From Microbulbifer bruguierae (GTDB taxonomy: Bacteria > Pseudomonadota > Gammaproteobacteria > Pseudomonadales > Cellvibrionaceae), in the NCBI RefSeq assembly GCF_029869925.1, contig NZ_CP118605.1:62001-126000 (forward strand): DNA of 64,000 nt. Reading direction: 5' to 3'. The position numbers and the translations under genes are program-made. Shown here piece after piece: positions 1 through 8,262 of the stretch. Under the pieces are notes generated by a model. It saw only the letters and a program-made list of their open reading frames with translations. It did no database searches and was not told the DNA's origin. The stretch's first letter is position 1; the number at the start of each line of letters is the position of its first letter.

Positions 1-363
1 TGGCACGGGCTGTACAACCGCACACGGCCATTTCGCTGCACTGCGCCAATCAGGATTGGCAACAATGTGTGGATCGGGGACAGTGCGATTATCTGCAAGG
101 GGGTAACGATTGGTGATAATGCGGTTATCGGCGCCGGGAGTATCGTGACCCGCGATGTGCCCGCGAATGCGGTTGTCGCTGGCAATCCCGCTCGCGAGAT
201 CAAGCAAATCAATCCCCGCCGCCGCATGATTACCCGCGAGGCGCTGTTCGCAGATAGCTTTCGACAGGCGCACAATCTGGATGAATTGGATAAAATGCTG
301 CTCACAGGCAATAGCCTGTTTGGTTGGCTGCGGTCGCTAGTTTGGCCGCGGCGAGGGGATTAA
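1..363 (+). CDS. Hexapeptide-repeat (LbH) acyltransferase, C-terminal part
   Basis: The reading frame is open from the first base of the window, so the N-terminus lies outside it. The visible part shows left-handed beta-helix hexapeptide repeats ([33 protein letters not shown]) followed by the typical closing motif VAGNPAREI. This is the signature of the LacA/NodL/CysE-like O-acetyltransferase family, which moves an acetyl or other acyl group onto sugars or similar acceptors. The C-terminal extension (about 45 residues, rich in Arg and Leu) is longer than in maltose acetyltransferase. The substrate cannot be read from the fragment. The next gene begins 23 bases downstream on the same strand, so the two may be cotranscribed. 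Confidence 0.85.
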   Translation, partial: WHGLYNRTRPFRCTAPIRIGNNVWIGDSAIICKGVTIGDNAVIGAGSIVTRDVPANAVVAGNPAREIKQINPRRRMITREALFADSFRQAHNLDELDKMLLTGNSLFGWLRSLVWPRRGD

Positions 364-386
364 CCTGGTTTGGATGTCTTATAACA

Positions 387-896
387 ATGCATAAACAGGG
401 CAGTGTGGTACTGATTGGAATGCCGGGAGCCGGCAAGAGTACACTTGGGGTGTTGCTGGCAAAAGAGCTGGCAAAGGATTTTGTGGATACGGATGTGCTG
501 ATCCAGCTGCGGGAGAACAAGACTCTGCAGGAGATCATGAATGAAAGTGACTATCTGAATCTGCGGCGTATCGAGGGGGAGGTGATTGCGGAAGCGGACC
601 TTCCCAATTGCGTGATCGCCACCGGCGGTAGTGCGGTCTACAGTGAAGAGGGTATGCGTAACCTGCTTAAGTTTGGTCCTGCGGTATTTCTGAATTGCTC
701 CGCGGATGAGCTGCGTCGCCGCATCCACAACTATGAAAGCCGTGGTATTGCGAAGGCACCGGGGCAGAGCTTTGAAGAACTGTTCGAGGAGCGCCAGGCG
801 CTTTATCGCCGCTATGCGGATATTATTGTGGATTGTGATGGAAAGGATCTTGAGCAGGTTCTTGCACAAGTAGTCAGCCGATTGGAAGACCGCTGA
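387..896 (+). CDS. Shikimate kinase-like P-loop protein
   Basis: A 169-residue protein of the size and fold of AroK. It has a Walker A motif GMPGAGKST near residue 12, then FVDTD, which corresponds to the shikimate-binding Asp region. The lid region contains RRRIHNYESRG. Shikimate kinases carry a GGG motif after the sheet; here it reads ATGGSAVY, and the usual FR..E segment reads LRRIEGE. It may therefore be a relative acting on a different small hydroxylated substrate rather than the housekeeping AroK, which normally sits with aroB. The ATG at 387 is chosen because the family begins with a strand and P-loop directly; a longer frame from 324 adds an unrelated segment. Confidence 0.8.
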   Translation: MHKQGSVVLIGMPGAGKSTLGVLLAKELAKDFVDTDVLIQLRENKTLQEIMNESDYLNLRRIEGEVIAEADLPNCVIATGGSAVYSEEGMRNLLKFGPAVFLNCSADELRRRIHNYESRGIAKAPGQSFEELFEERQALYRRYADIIVDCDGKDLEQVLAQVVSRLEDR

Positions 897-1091
897 AGTT
901 TTCGTGCACTTCGCAGGTAATTTGTGGACGTGCCACAACCCCGGGCAGCTTTGTGAAACACGCAGAACACCATGCCCGCGGGCTCTACACCGTCATTCGT
1001 GGCGGTGTAGGTTTCACAAAGTTGCGCCCAGTGACTTTCGCCGCTGAGCTTTTCGCCGAGCTGAAATACATTGGGGCGAGGCAACGGATGC

Positions 1092-1562
1092 TCAAAGGGG
1101 GAGCTGGGTAGTGTACTTAACCTGCTTCAATGCAAAGGTAGAGTTCACGGAGGCTACATTCGGCAGGTGAACCAGTGAGCGTTTGAGCAATTGTTCATAG
1201 TGCTCAACGCTGTCCACCACAACCCGCAGTACATAGTCCTTGTCACCACTGGTGGAGTAGCATTCCACCACCTCCTGAACATCCTGCACTGCCGACTCGA
1301 AATTGTTCAGGGAATCTTCATCGTGGTTGTGTATGGTGACGTAGCAGTATACTGTGACTCCCAGGTCAAGCTTGCGTGGATCCAGAAGGGTAACGCGGCC
1401 ACGGATGATGCCTTCGGCCTCAAGGCGCTTGATACGGCGCCAGCAAGGGGTATGGGAAAGCCCCACTTTGTCTCCCAGCTCAGCCATGGAATAATCGGCG
1501 TTTTCCTGCAGCGCCCGCAGAATCTTGCGGTCGAAATCATCCAGGTCTGTTGAGCGCTTCAT
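1092..1562 (-). CDS. Lrp/AsnC family transcriptional regulator
   Basis: A 156-residue protein beginning LDDFDRKILRALQENAD, the canonical first helix of Lrp/AsnC winged-helix regulators. A helix-turn-helix follows (MAELGDKVGLSHTPCWRRIKRLEAEGII), then a C-terminal RAM effector-binding domain (residues about 70-150). Proteins of this family bind amino acids and form octamers that wrap DNA. The gene is divergent from the indolepyruvate ferredoxin oxidoreductase gene at 1818, with a 20-base palindrome in the shared 255-base intergenic region. The simplest inference is that it senses an amino acid and controls that oxidoreductase and itself. The ligand is not deducible from sequence. Confidence 0.93.
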   Translation of the reverse strand: MKRSTDLDDFDRKILRALQENADYSMAELGDKVGLSHTPCWRRIKRLEAEGIIRGRVTLLDPRKLDLGVTVYCYVTIHNHDEDSLNNFESAVQDVQEVVECYSTSGDKDYVLRVVVDSVEHYEQLLKRSLVHLPNVASVNSTFALKQVKYTTQLPL

Positions 1563-1612
1563 ATAAACTCCTGTCCTACACTTTCAGCTTATTTCGAGAT
1601 AGTCGTCATAAT

Positions 1613-1632
1613 TTTACGTCTAAACACGTAAA
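1613..1632. promoter_or_regulatory. Palindrome between divergent lrp-like and IOR genes, candidate operator
   Basis: Perfect 7-base arms TTTACGT and ACGTAAA separated by six bases, lying about 50 bases upstream of the Lrp-family start and about 185 bases upstream of the oxidoreductase start. Lrp/AsnC proteins bind AT-rich palindromes of about 15-20 bases in such divergent regions. Binding itself is inferred. Confidence 0.45.
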
Positions 1633-1817
1633 TAAAGCAATGTTCCATCATGCCTTAGGCACTAGTATGGCTTGACCACGCCGTCGTCAACTTTGGCCAC
1701 CGTATTAAAAGTCGTATAAATCGGTGCCTAATCCGGCGACGCGCGCCTCGAATCACAATAATTAGCGGGGGCCGGTTCATCGCGGGCTTCCACACAAAAG
1801 CGGAAAGAAGTAGGCAT

Positions 1818-4800
1818 ATGAGCGAGCAAAACGTGCGTGCCGAGTCTCGGCCAGTGGCCACCAAAGCGGTATCTCTCGACGATCGATTCACCACCGAAAA
1901 GGGAAGGGTGCTCCTTTCGGGTATCCAGGCATTGGTACGTCTGCCAATTGATCAGATGCGTATCGACCGGGCCCGCGGCCTCAATACCGCTACTTTTATT
2001 TCCGGTTATCGCGGTTCTCCCCTCGGCGGTTATGACCAACAGCTGTCGCGCGCCAAAAAACTGCTGGATGAATACCGTATCCAGTTTGTTCCGGGGGTGA
2101 ATGAAGAACTGGCCGCAACCTCCGTGTGGGGTTCCCAGCAGGTGGGGCTGTTTGAAGGGGCGCAAGTCGATGGCGTCTGTGGGATCTGGTATGGCAAGAC
2201 ACCGGGGGTCGACCGTTCATGTGACGCCTTCCGACACGCCAACGCGGCCGGTTCCTCCCCCAGGGGCGGTGCGCTGATTGTCGCTGGTGATGACCACGGG
2301 TGTAAGTCTTCTTCCTATCCCGGGCAATCTGAATTTGCCTTCGTGGATATGCATATTCCGGTGCTCAACCCTTCTACCGTGCAGGAAGTATTGGATTACG
2401 GCCTCTACGGGCTTGAGCTTTCGCGATTCTCAGGGTGCTGGGTGGCGATGATCACGCTGGCTGAGAATATGGATAGCGCCTCTACGGTGGAAGTGGATCC
2501 TGCCCGAGTTTCGTTTGCATATCCCGAAATCCAGCGCCCAGCGGGCGGGCTCAATATCCGCAAGCAGGATAACCCGCTGGAGCAGGAAGAGCGTCTTTGG
2601 CGTTACAAGCGTCCTGCAGCACTGGCGTTTGCCCGCGCCAATCAGCTCAACAAACTGGTACTGGATAACCCCGATGCGACCCTGGGTATCGTCACCGCCG
2701 GCAAGGCGCATCTGGATCTGATGCAGGCGTTTGAGGATATGGGCATCGATGAGGCCCGCGCCCGGGCACTAGGCATACGTATCCTCAAGGTCGGCATGAC
2801 CTATCCACTGGATGTTCCCGGTATTCAGGAGTTTGCGCGGGGCCTGGATTCCCTGCTGGTGCTGGAGGAAAAGCGCAGCCTGATGGAAGTGCAGTTAAAA
2901 GAAGAGCTGTATAACGTGCATCTGCGCGACCCGCACTTCCCCCGTATTCTCGGCAAGGTCGATGAGCACGATAACCCGCTGTTGCCCATGTACGGCGAAT
3001 TGTCGCCGGCGGTGGTGGCACAAGTGCTGGGGTATCTGCTGGGTGAGGACAAACTCCACGAGCGCGCCCGGCACCGGTTGATGCGCCTGGACGCACTGGC
3101 GGAGCGTATTGCTGCGCAGGCGGGCTCCAGTGTCGCCCGCCTTCCCATGTTTTGCGCTGGCTGTCCCCACAACCGCTCCACCCGGGTGCCGGAGGGCAGC
3201 CGCGCGCTGGCCGGTATTGGTTGCCACTACATGGCGCAGTGGCTCGATCGTGAAACCTACACCTTTACCCAGATGGGCGCCGAGGGGGTGAACTGGATCG
3301 GGCAGGCGCCCTTTACCAGTGAGCGCCACGTGTTTGTGAACCTGGGAGACGGAACTTATTTCCATTCCGGCATTCTCGCCATCCGTGCCGCGGTGGCCGC
3401 TCGTGTAAATATTACCTACAAAATTCTGTTCAATGATGCAGTGGCCATGACGGGCGGTCAGCCTCACGACGGCGAATTGCGCCCGGATATGATCTGCCAG
3501 CAGGTATTGGCGGAAGGGGTCAATAAAGTTGTTGTGGTCATGGACAACCCGGACAAATACCGCGGTGCAATCACTTTCCCCAGTGCCGTGGAAATTCGCC
3601 ACCGGGATCATATGCCCGCGGTCATGAAGGAACTGCGGGAACAATCGGGTTGCACTGTCATCATCTACGACCAGACATGTGCCACCGAACTGCGCCGCAA
3701 GCGCAAGCGGGGCCTGTTGCCGAAGGCAGAGGGACGCCCGTTTATTAATGAACTGGTTTGCGAGGGATGCGGGGATTGCGTCACCCAGTCGAGTTGTATT
3801 GCGGTGGAGAAAGTTGATACCGCGCTGGGCGACAAGCGTCGTATCAATCAGACAACGTGCAACCAGGATATGTCCTGTGTCAACGGGTTCTGTCCGTCTT
3901 TTGTCACCGTCAAGGGCGGTAAGCTGAATAAACGCGCCGGTGTTGGCGATGCCTTGTGCGAAGCAGCCGACGAGCTGCCATTGCCGCGTTTTTCGGACTT
4001 GAGCGAACCGTTCAACCTGCTGGTGACCGGTGTTGGTGGTACCGGTGTGGTAACTATCGGCGCGTTACTGGCAATGGCCGCGCACATTGAAGGCAAAGCC
4101 TGCAGCACCCTGGACCAGACCGGCCTCGCACAGAAAGGTGGGGCGGTGTATTCACACGTGCGTTTCGCTCGCCGCCCGGAAGCGTTGCAGGCGGTGCGGA
4201 TTTCCGATGGTCGCGCGGATGCGCTGATGGCCTGCGATCTGATTGCTGCGGGCAACCTGTCGGCGAGTCTCGCCAAACTGGATGAGACCCACAGCCGTGC
4301 TGTGGTCAATACCCATCTGAGTCCCACTGCGGCATCTGTACTCGGCCGCGAAGATATCCACTCCCCCCAGGCTGTGCTGGATACTATCAAGGAAGCGGTG
4401 CTCGAGCTCGATGTGGTGGAAGGTCACAAGCTGACCGAGGCTGCCCTCGGCGACACGCTAGCGGCGAATATATTCATGCTTGGCTTCGCCTGGCAGAAAG
4501 GGTTGATTCCGCTGGGTCTCGAGGCGATCAGTGAGGCCATAAGGCTCAACGGTGTGGCGGTGGAGGCAAATCTGCAGGGATTGGCGGCCGGGCGTCTGGC
4601 GGCGGCGGACCCCTCTGTCCTGAACCGGCTTCTGGCGAAGGGCAAAACTAAGGCTCTTCCGCAGGGGCTGGAGGCTGTGGTTGCACATCGCATGGACCAC
4701 CTTACCGGGTATCAAAATGCCGGGTTGGCGAGACGCTACCGGGCTCTGGTAGACAAGGTAAGGGATGCGGAGATCTATAAGGTCCCGGGCAGTGAAGCGT

Positions 4801-5369
4801 TGGCAGAAACCGTCGCACACAATTACGCGAAATTACTTGCCTACAAAGACGAATATGAAGTCGCGCGTCTTTACAGCGACCCTCGTTTTGTCGAGGCCCT
4901 ACAGGAGAATTTCTCGGGTGATATTGAATTGGAATTCAATCTCGCCCCGCCACTGCTGAGCCCGTTTGACAAAAATACCGGCCGGCCGCGCAAATTGAAA
5001 TTCGGGGGGTGGATGCTGAACGCTTTCCGCCTGCTGGCGAAATTGAAATTTTTGCGGGGCTCGGCGGTGGATGTCTTCGGGTACACCCGTGAGCGAAAAA
5101 TGGAACGCGCCCTGATTGGTGAATATGAGCGGTTGGTCGATGAAGTGGTGGGTAAACTGAATACAAAAAATCACGCGGCTGCGATCGAACTGCTCAGTTA
5201 CCCCGATTTGATCCGCGGCTATGGGCCGGTTAAGGACGAGAACGTGAACAAGGCAAATCAGGTGAAGTTGCAGTCACTAGAGCGTTTTTACAATCCAAAA
5301 GTAAGTGTGCAGGATACGGCGACAGCGGTGGAAGTGTTCGATCCAGCCAAGGCCCAGCAGGTGGGGTAA
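1818..5369 (+). CDS. Indolepyruvate ferredoxin oxidoreductase family protein (fused IorA-IorB type)
   Basis: An 1183-residue 2-oxoacid:ferredoxin oxidoreductase in which all functional parts sit on one chain. The N-terminal pyrimidine-binding domain includes FISGYRGSPLGGYD. A cysteine motif CAGCPHN lies near residue 445, the thiamine pyrophosphate motif GDGTYFHSG near 509, and iron-sulfur ligands CEGCGDC and CNQDMSCVNGFCP near 648-690. The gamma-type domain begins at LLVTGVGGTGVVTIGALL near 733. The family oxidatively decarboxylates aryl- or branched-chain 2-oxoacids to acyl-CoA in amino acid breakdown. The ATG at 1818 follows GGAAAGAAG at a normal distance. The gene is monocistronic, ending before a strong terminator, and divergent from an Lrp-type regulator. 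Which oxoacid is used is unknown. Confidence 0.93.
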   Translation: MSEQNVRAESRPVATKAVSLDDRFTTEKGRVLLSGIQALVRLPIDQMRIDRARGLNTATFISGYRGSPLGGYDQQLSRAKKLLDEYRIQFVPGVNEELAATSVWGSQQVGLFEGAQVDGVCGIWYGKTPGVDRSCDAFRHANAAGSSPRGGALIVAGDDHGCKSSSYPGQSEFAFVDMHIPVLNPSTVQEVLDYGLYGLELSRFSGCWVAMITLAENMDSASTVEVDPARVSFAYPEIQRPAGGLNIRKQDNPLEQEERLWRYKRPAALAFARANQLNKLVLDNPDATLGIVTAGKAHLDLMQAFEDMGIDEARARALGIRILKVGMTYPLDVPGIQEFARGLDSLLVLEEKRSLMEVQLKEELYNVHLRDPHFPRILGKVDEHDNPLLPMYGELSPAVVAQVLGYLLGEDKLHERARHRLMRLDALAERIAAQAGSSVARLPMFCAGCPHNRSTRVPEGSRALAGIGCHYMAQWLDRETYTFTQMGAEGVNWIGQAPFTSERHVFVNLGDGTYFHSGILAIRAAVAARVNITYKILFNDAVAMTGGQPHDGELRPDMICQQVLAEGVNKVVVVMDNPDKYRGAITFPSAVEIRHRDHMPAVMKELREQSGCTVIIYDQTCATELRRKRKRGLLPKAEGRPFINELVCEGCGDCVTQSSCIAVEKVDTALGDKRRINQTTCNQDMSCVNGFCPSFVTVKGGKLNKRAGVGDALCEAADELPLPRFSDLSEPFNLLVTGVGGTGVVTIGALLAMAAHIEGKACSTLDQTGLAQKGGAVYSHVRFARRPEALQAVRISDGRADALMACDLIAAGNLSASLAKLDETHSRAVVNTHLSPTAASVLGREDIHSPQAVLDTIKEAVLELDVVEGHKLTEAALGDTLAANIFMLGFAWQKGLIPLGLEAISEAIRLNGVAVEANLQGLAAGRLAAADPSVLNRLLAKGKTKALPQGLEAVVAHRMDHLTGYQNAGLARRYRALVDKVRDAEIYKVPGSEALAETVAHNYAKLLAYKDEYEVARLYSDPRFVEALQENFSGDIELEFNLAPPLLSPFDKNTGRPRKLKFGGWMLNAFRLLAKLKFLRGSAVDVFGYTRERKMERALIGEYERLVDEVVGKLNTKNHAAAIELLSYPDLIRGYGPVKDENVNKANQVKLQSLERFYNPKVSVQDTATAVEVFDPAKAQQVG

Positions 5370-5390
5370 TTCCTCGGGCAGACTGAAAAT

Positions 5391-5421
5391 AAAAAAGGCG
5401 AGTCAGCGGCTCGCCTTTTTT
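5391..5421. terminator. Bidirectional intrinsic terminator between IOR gene and porin gene
   Basis: A-rich left flank, stem AAAAGGCGAG pairing with CTCGCCTTTT, then a run of T. The A and T runs on both sides allow it to serve the plus-strand oxidoreductase gene and the convergent minus-strand porin gene. Confidence 0.88.
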
Positions 5422-5455
5422 GTACAGACATTTTTATCGCCAGATATTAGTGAAG

Positions 5456-6688
5456 TTACCAGCCAATCTGTGCCCGCACACCAAACTGATTGGTATCGTC
5501 GCCGGTAAAATCGTCGTCACCCATGATGTAATTCAGCATGAAACGGACATTGCGATTGGCGTAGATATTGAGGCCGATGATGGTGCTACGGGCCTGCAGA
5601 TGGCTGATATCCCGGTTTTCCATGGTGTCATAGCGGAATGTCAGCTCCCACGCCGCACCCCACAACCCGTCGCCGCTGGGTTTGGCGGAGCTGAATGCGC
5701 CGCGTTTCTTACTGTAAGTCTTGTGTTCTCCCGTCAGCATCCAGCTGCCCTGGATATACCAGGTTTGAATCGTCTGGTTGTCGATATAGCAGCCGAATTC
5801 CGGATCACAGGGAAAGGGGGCGGGCGCGCCAAACTCCTCTGCGAAGGCTTCTTCTGAGAGGTAATAATCTCCCTCGAGTCCACCGATGACGTACTCCGCC
5901 TGGAGGTACAGCGGACCATAGCTGCCGGCCAGTTCCAGTGACGCGGTAGATGCGTCACCGGTTGGACTCATTGCCATCAGCTGTGATGGACCGCGACGGC
6001 CGGCGTAGTCGGCTTCCGCGATCAGTGCCTGGGAGCCCTGGTTGGCATTCTCGTAGCTGATGGCAGTACCCAGGTGAAAGGTGGCTTCATCGGTGTTGAT
6101 GGGATGCCAGGCCACGCGCCCTGCCGCACCCACGCCCTCATTGCGCGGAGTGCCTGCGTCTCTCAGATTGAACGCCATCATGCCGACGGTGAAGCAGTCC
6201 ATTACACCCGTCCAGCCGATTCCCTGCTGGAACTGGTTGCCTTCGTAGAGCCCCGTGGCACTTGAAAATGGGCGTTCCAGCATGGTTATCTCGTTGGAGC
6301 TCGTCATTTCCGCCATTGAGCGGAAGGGCTTGAACTGGCCAATGCGGATTTCGCCGTTGAGAAATTCGTGGGCCAGATACACATCGCGATAGCCGCTCAG
6401 GGTGTCGCCACCGGTAAAGTCCTGCTCGAGTACATAGCTCCAGGCATAGATGTTGCCTTTCAGGGTAATCCGTGCGCGGCGGAATTCCGTGGTGCTGATA
6501 GGGTCTTCCAGATCGGTGTCAAACAGGTAGGTATCGAAATGAATACGCCCGCCGAGGGATGCGGAAAAGTTACCGTCCTCCGACTTGATTTCCAGGTTCC
6601 CCTTGGTGGTTGCTTGATCCGCGGCCGCAGTGCTTGAGAGCAGGCTGGTAAGGGTGATGGCCATCAGGCTCTTATAGCGGCAGTCCAT
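5456..6688 (-). CDS. OprO/OprP-type phosphate-selective porin family protein
   Basis: A 410-residue outer membrane protein. Starting at the ATG at 6688 gives a clean signal peptide (MDCRYKSLMAITLTSLLSSTAAA, cleaved before DQ). The mature part has the porin pattern of alternating strands, e.g. SASLGGRIHFDTYLFD and EFRRARITLKGNIYAWSYVLEQDF, the latter being typical of the OprP/OprO family (AR..lkG...w.y..e.df). The chain ends in an aromatic residue (AQIGW), as outer membrane barrels do. The frame continues upstream of the chosen start, but that would place 27 non-signal residues ahead of the leader. A single small insert contains two cysteines (CDPEFGCYID). The substrate could be phosphate or another anion. 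It stands alone between terminators. Confidence 0.9.
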   Translation of the reverse strand: MDCRYKSLMAITLTSLLSSTAAADQATTKGNLEIKSEDGNFSASLGGRIHFDTYLFDTDLEDPISTTEFRRARITLKGNIYAWSYVLEQDFTGGDTLSGYRDVYLAHEFLNGEIRIGQFKPFRSMAEMTSSNEITMLERPFSSATGLYEGNQFQQGIGWTGVMDCFTVGMMAFNLRDAGTPRNEGVGAAGRVAWHPINTDEATFHLGTAISYENANQGSQALIAEADYAGRRGPSQLMAMSPTGDASTASLELAGSYGPLYLQAEYVIGGLEGDYYLSEEAFAEEFGAPAPFPCDPEFGCYIDNQTIQTWYIQGSWMLTGEHKTYSKKRGAFSSAKPSGDGLWGAAWELTFRYDTMENRDISHLQARSTIIGLNIYANRNVRFMLNYIMGDDDFTGDDTNQFGVRAQIGW

Positions 6689-6906
6689 GTTGAATATCCC
6701 GTGTCTTATGGCTGTTTTGATGGCGGTGGATTCTAGCAGTAGATGGTGTGTGTCAAAAATTGGAAACATTTTTGAAATATTTGGCGCCCATAGAAATAAA
6801 TATTACCGCCTGTAATAAAAACGTAACAATTCGGGGTAACAGGTTGCCTCACCAGTCTAGCAGCGCACAGAAAAAGTCGTTCTGGCAAGTTTCAGCGGAG
6901 ATTTTC

Positions 6907-6917
6907 GGGGGGGGGGG
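6907..6917. repeat. Homopolymer of 11 G
   Basis: An uninterrupted run of eleven G in the intergenic space between the porin start and the end of the TraB/GumN gene. It is followed at 6931-6952 by a hairpin CGCTGAAAA / TTTTCAGCG. No reading frame crosses it, so a phase-switch role in translation is not evident. It is also a likely spot for sequencing error. Confidence 0.9.
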
Positions 6918-6981
6918 AAAGAGGAGGCGCCGCTGAAAAGTGTTTTCAGCGACGTGCTGGTTGCTGAGTCGGCGGTTGGGA

Positions 6982-7869
6982 TCAGATCTGTTTTATGTCA
7001 AAACCGGCCGCCTGCAGGTAATAGGGAACGGATTTTTCCCCAACCAGGTGTCCGGCACCCACCACCACAAACAGTTTTTTGTGCTGTCTGCTGAAGTGGC
7101 GGATTTTTTCTGCCATCTCGACATTGCGCTGGTAGAACAGTAGGTCGAAGAGCTGGGCAAGCTCCGGGTATTGCTGCAGGCTTTCTTTTATCACCAGTTC
7201 GTGCAGCCTGCTCTGGTCCCCGCTTTTCCAGGCTTCGGTCATACGCGGTACAAAGCTATCCATTTCGCCCAGTTGCGCCAGGGTCTGCTGCAGATACAGT
7301 TCCGGCCTTTCCAGACTGTTCAACATGCGTAGTTGCCCCAAAACGCTCTCCAGTTCCAATGTGGTTTTGTCGTTGCGATGAGCCTGGTTGAGAAAGTGGC
7401 GGTCGATACCGGCCTTTGGATCCAGGCCGCGGGCCTGCATTTCAATCAGGCTGAGGGTGATCATGGCGATAGCGGGACGGAGGCGGTTGAAATGTTCTTC
7501 CGGCAACTGGCGTTTGTGCAGCCAGTCCTGTAACTGCCGGTATACATCTTCGGGAATGTGGTCCTTCAGCTTCTGTCCCGGTGGGTAGAGGGATTCCAGC
7601 ATAACCTGTTGCTGCAATGCCAGATCCGATTCCATGGCGATGACATCGGCTTCCACCACCAGGGCCTGGCTGTCTTTGTAGGCTTCTTCAATGGCGGGTC
7701 TGAGGGGATAGAAGCTTTTGTCGGCCAGATGTATGGATCCGAGCAAATAGACGGTGCGACCCTCTTTGCTCGCTTCCAGTAGCAGTCCCTTGTCATTGGC
7801 CGCCTGGGCCTGGCAAAAAACGAGTAACAGTAGCAGCGCCTGCAGGGCGCGGGTAAACCAGTCTGTCAT
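6982..7869 (-). CDS. TraB/GumN family protein (putative exported metalloprotease-like)
   Basis: A 295-residue protein with an N-terminal signal peptide (MTDWFTRALQALLLLLVFCQAQA), then TVYLLGSIHLADKSFYPL. GS.H is the first conserved motif of the TraB/GumN (Tiki-like) superfamily. A second conserved region near the end reads FVVVGAGHLVGEKSVPYYLQAAGF, with the family GAGHL motif. The conserved Gly-x-x-His pairs are thought to bind metal in the related Tiki proteases. The ATG at 7869 is preferred over the upstream one because it begins directly with the leader. Role in the cell is not known; periplasmic location is inferred from the leader. Confidence 0.9.
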   Translation of the reverse strand: MTDWFTRALQALLLLLVFCQAQAANDKGLLLEASKEGRTVYLLGSIHLADKSFYPLRPAIEEAYKDSQALVVEADVIAMESDLALQQQVMLESLYPPGQKLKDHIPEDVYRQLQDWLHKRQLPEEHFNRLRPAIAMITLSLIEMQARGLDPKAGIDRHFLNQAHRNDKTTLELESVLGQLRMLNSLERPELYLQQTLAQLGEMDSFVPRMTEAWKSGDQSRLHELVIKESLQQYPELAQLFDLLFYQRNVEMAEKIRHFSRQHKKLFVVVGAGHLVGEKSVPYYLQAAGFDIKQI

Positions 7870-8262
7870 GGCTTGGGTGTGTCTGCGCGCGTGGGTTTTC
7901 CTGGTTTGGGTTGCCATTCGGGTTTCCTTTCTACGTTGTTCAATACGTTGTTCACTACGTTAGCCACGAGTGTCACGACAGTTGGTAGAGATACTGCGTG
8001 GCGCTGCAACGGCGTGTAGGAAAAGTCACAATTCTTCTTCTCCCAGACTCCGCCCTTTCGCCGAAGAAGTCGTACTGTATACCACGAAATTTGTGACTTT
8101 CTTCTCCGATACGAAAATTGTGCGTCGTGGCGCAAATATCAGCGGTACAATTCGTCGTTGGCCCCATTTCAATTTGCATTATTTTCAATCAACGCCGGTT
8201 CCGACGGTGGGTACTGGCAGGGGGCGAGTAAATTTCACAGTGAATCGGGGTGAAGTAGGAGT
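7870..8262. other. Divergent intergenic region with nested repeats
   Basis: A 393-base region between the TraB/GumN start and the divergent glycosyltransferase start. It holds two perfect inverted arms, AAAGTCACAA (8022-8031) and TTGTGACTTT (8091-8100), 59 bases apart. There is also a repeated CTTCTCC (8037-8043 and 8101-8107). A tandem near-repeat ACGTTGTTCA/ACGTTGTTCACTACG lies near 7931-7958. I see no convincing gene; promoters for both neighbours must lie here. Confidence 0.5.

Noticed and set aside
812-1084. Minus-strand open frame of 90 residues overlapping the shikimate-kinase-like gene
   Set aside because: It needs a TTG start, half of it lies antisense to a well-supported gene, and the unique part shows no recognisable family. 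Kept out as a shadow.
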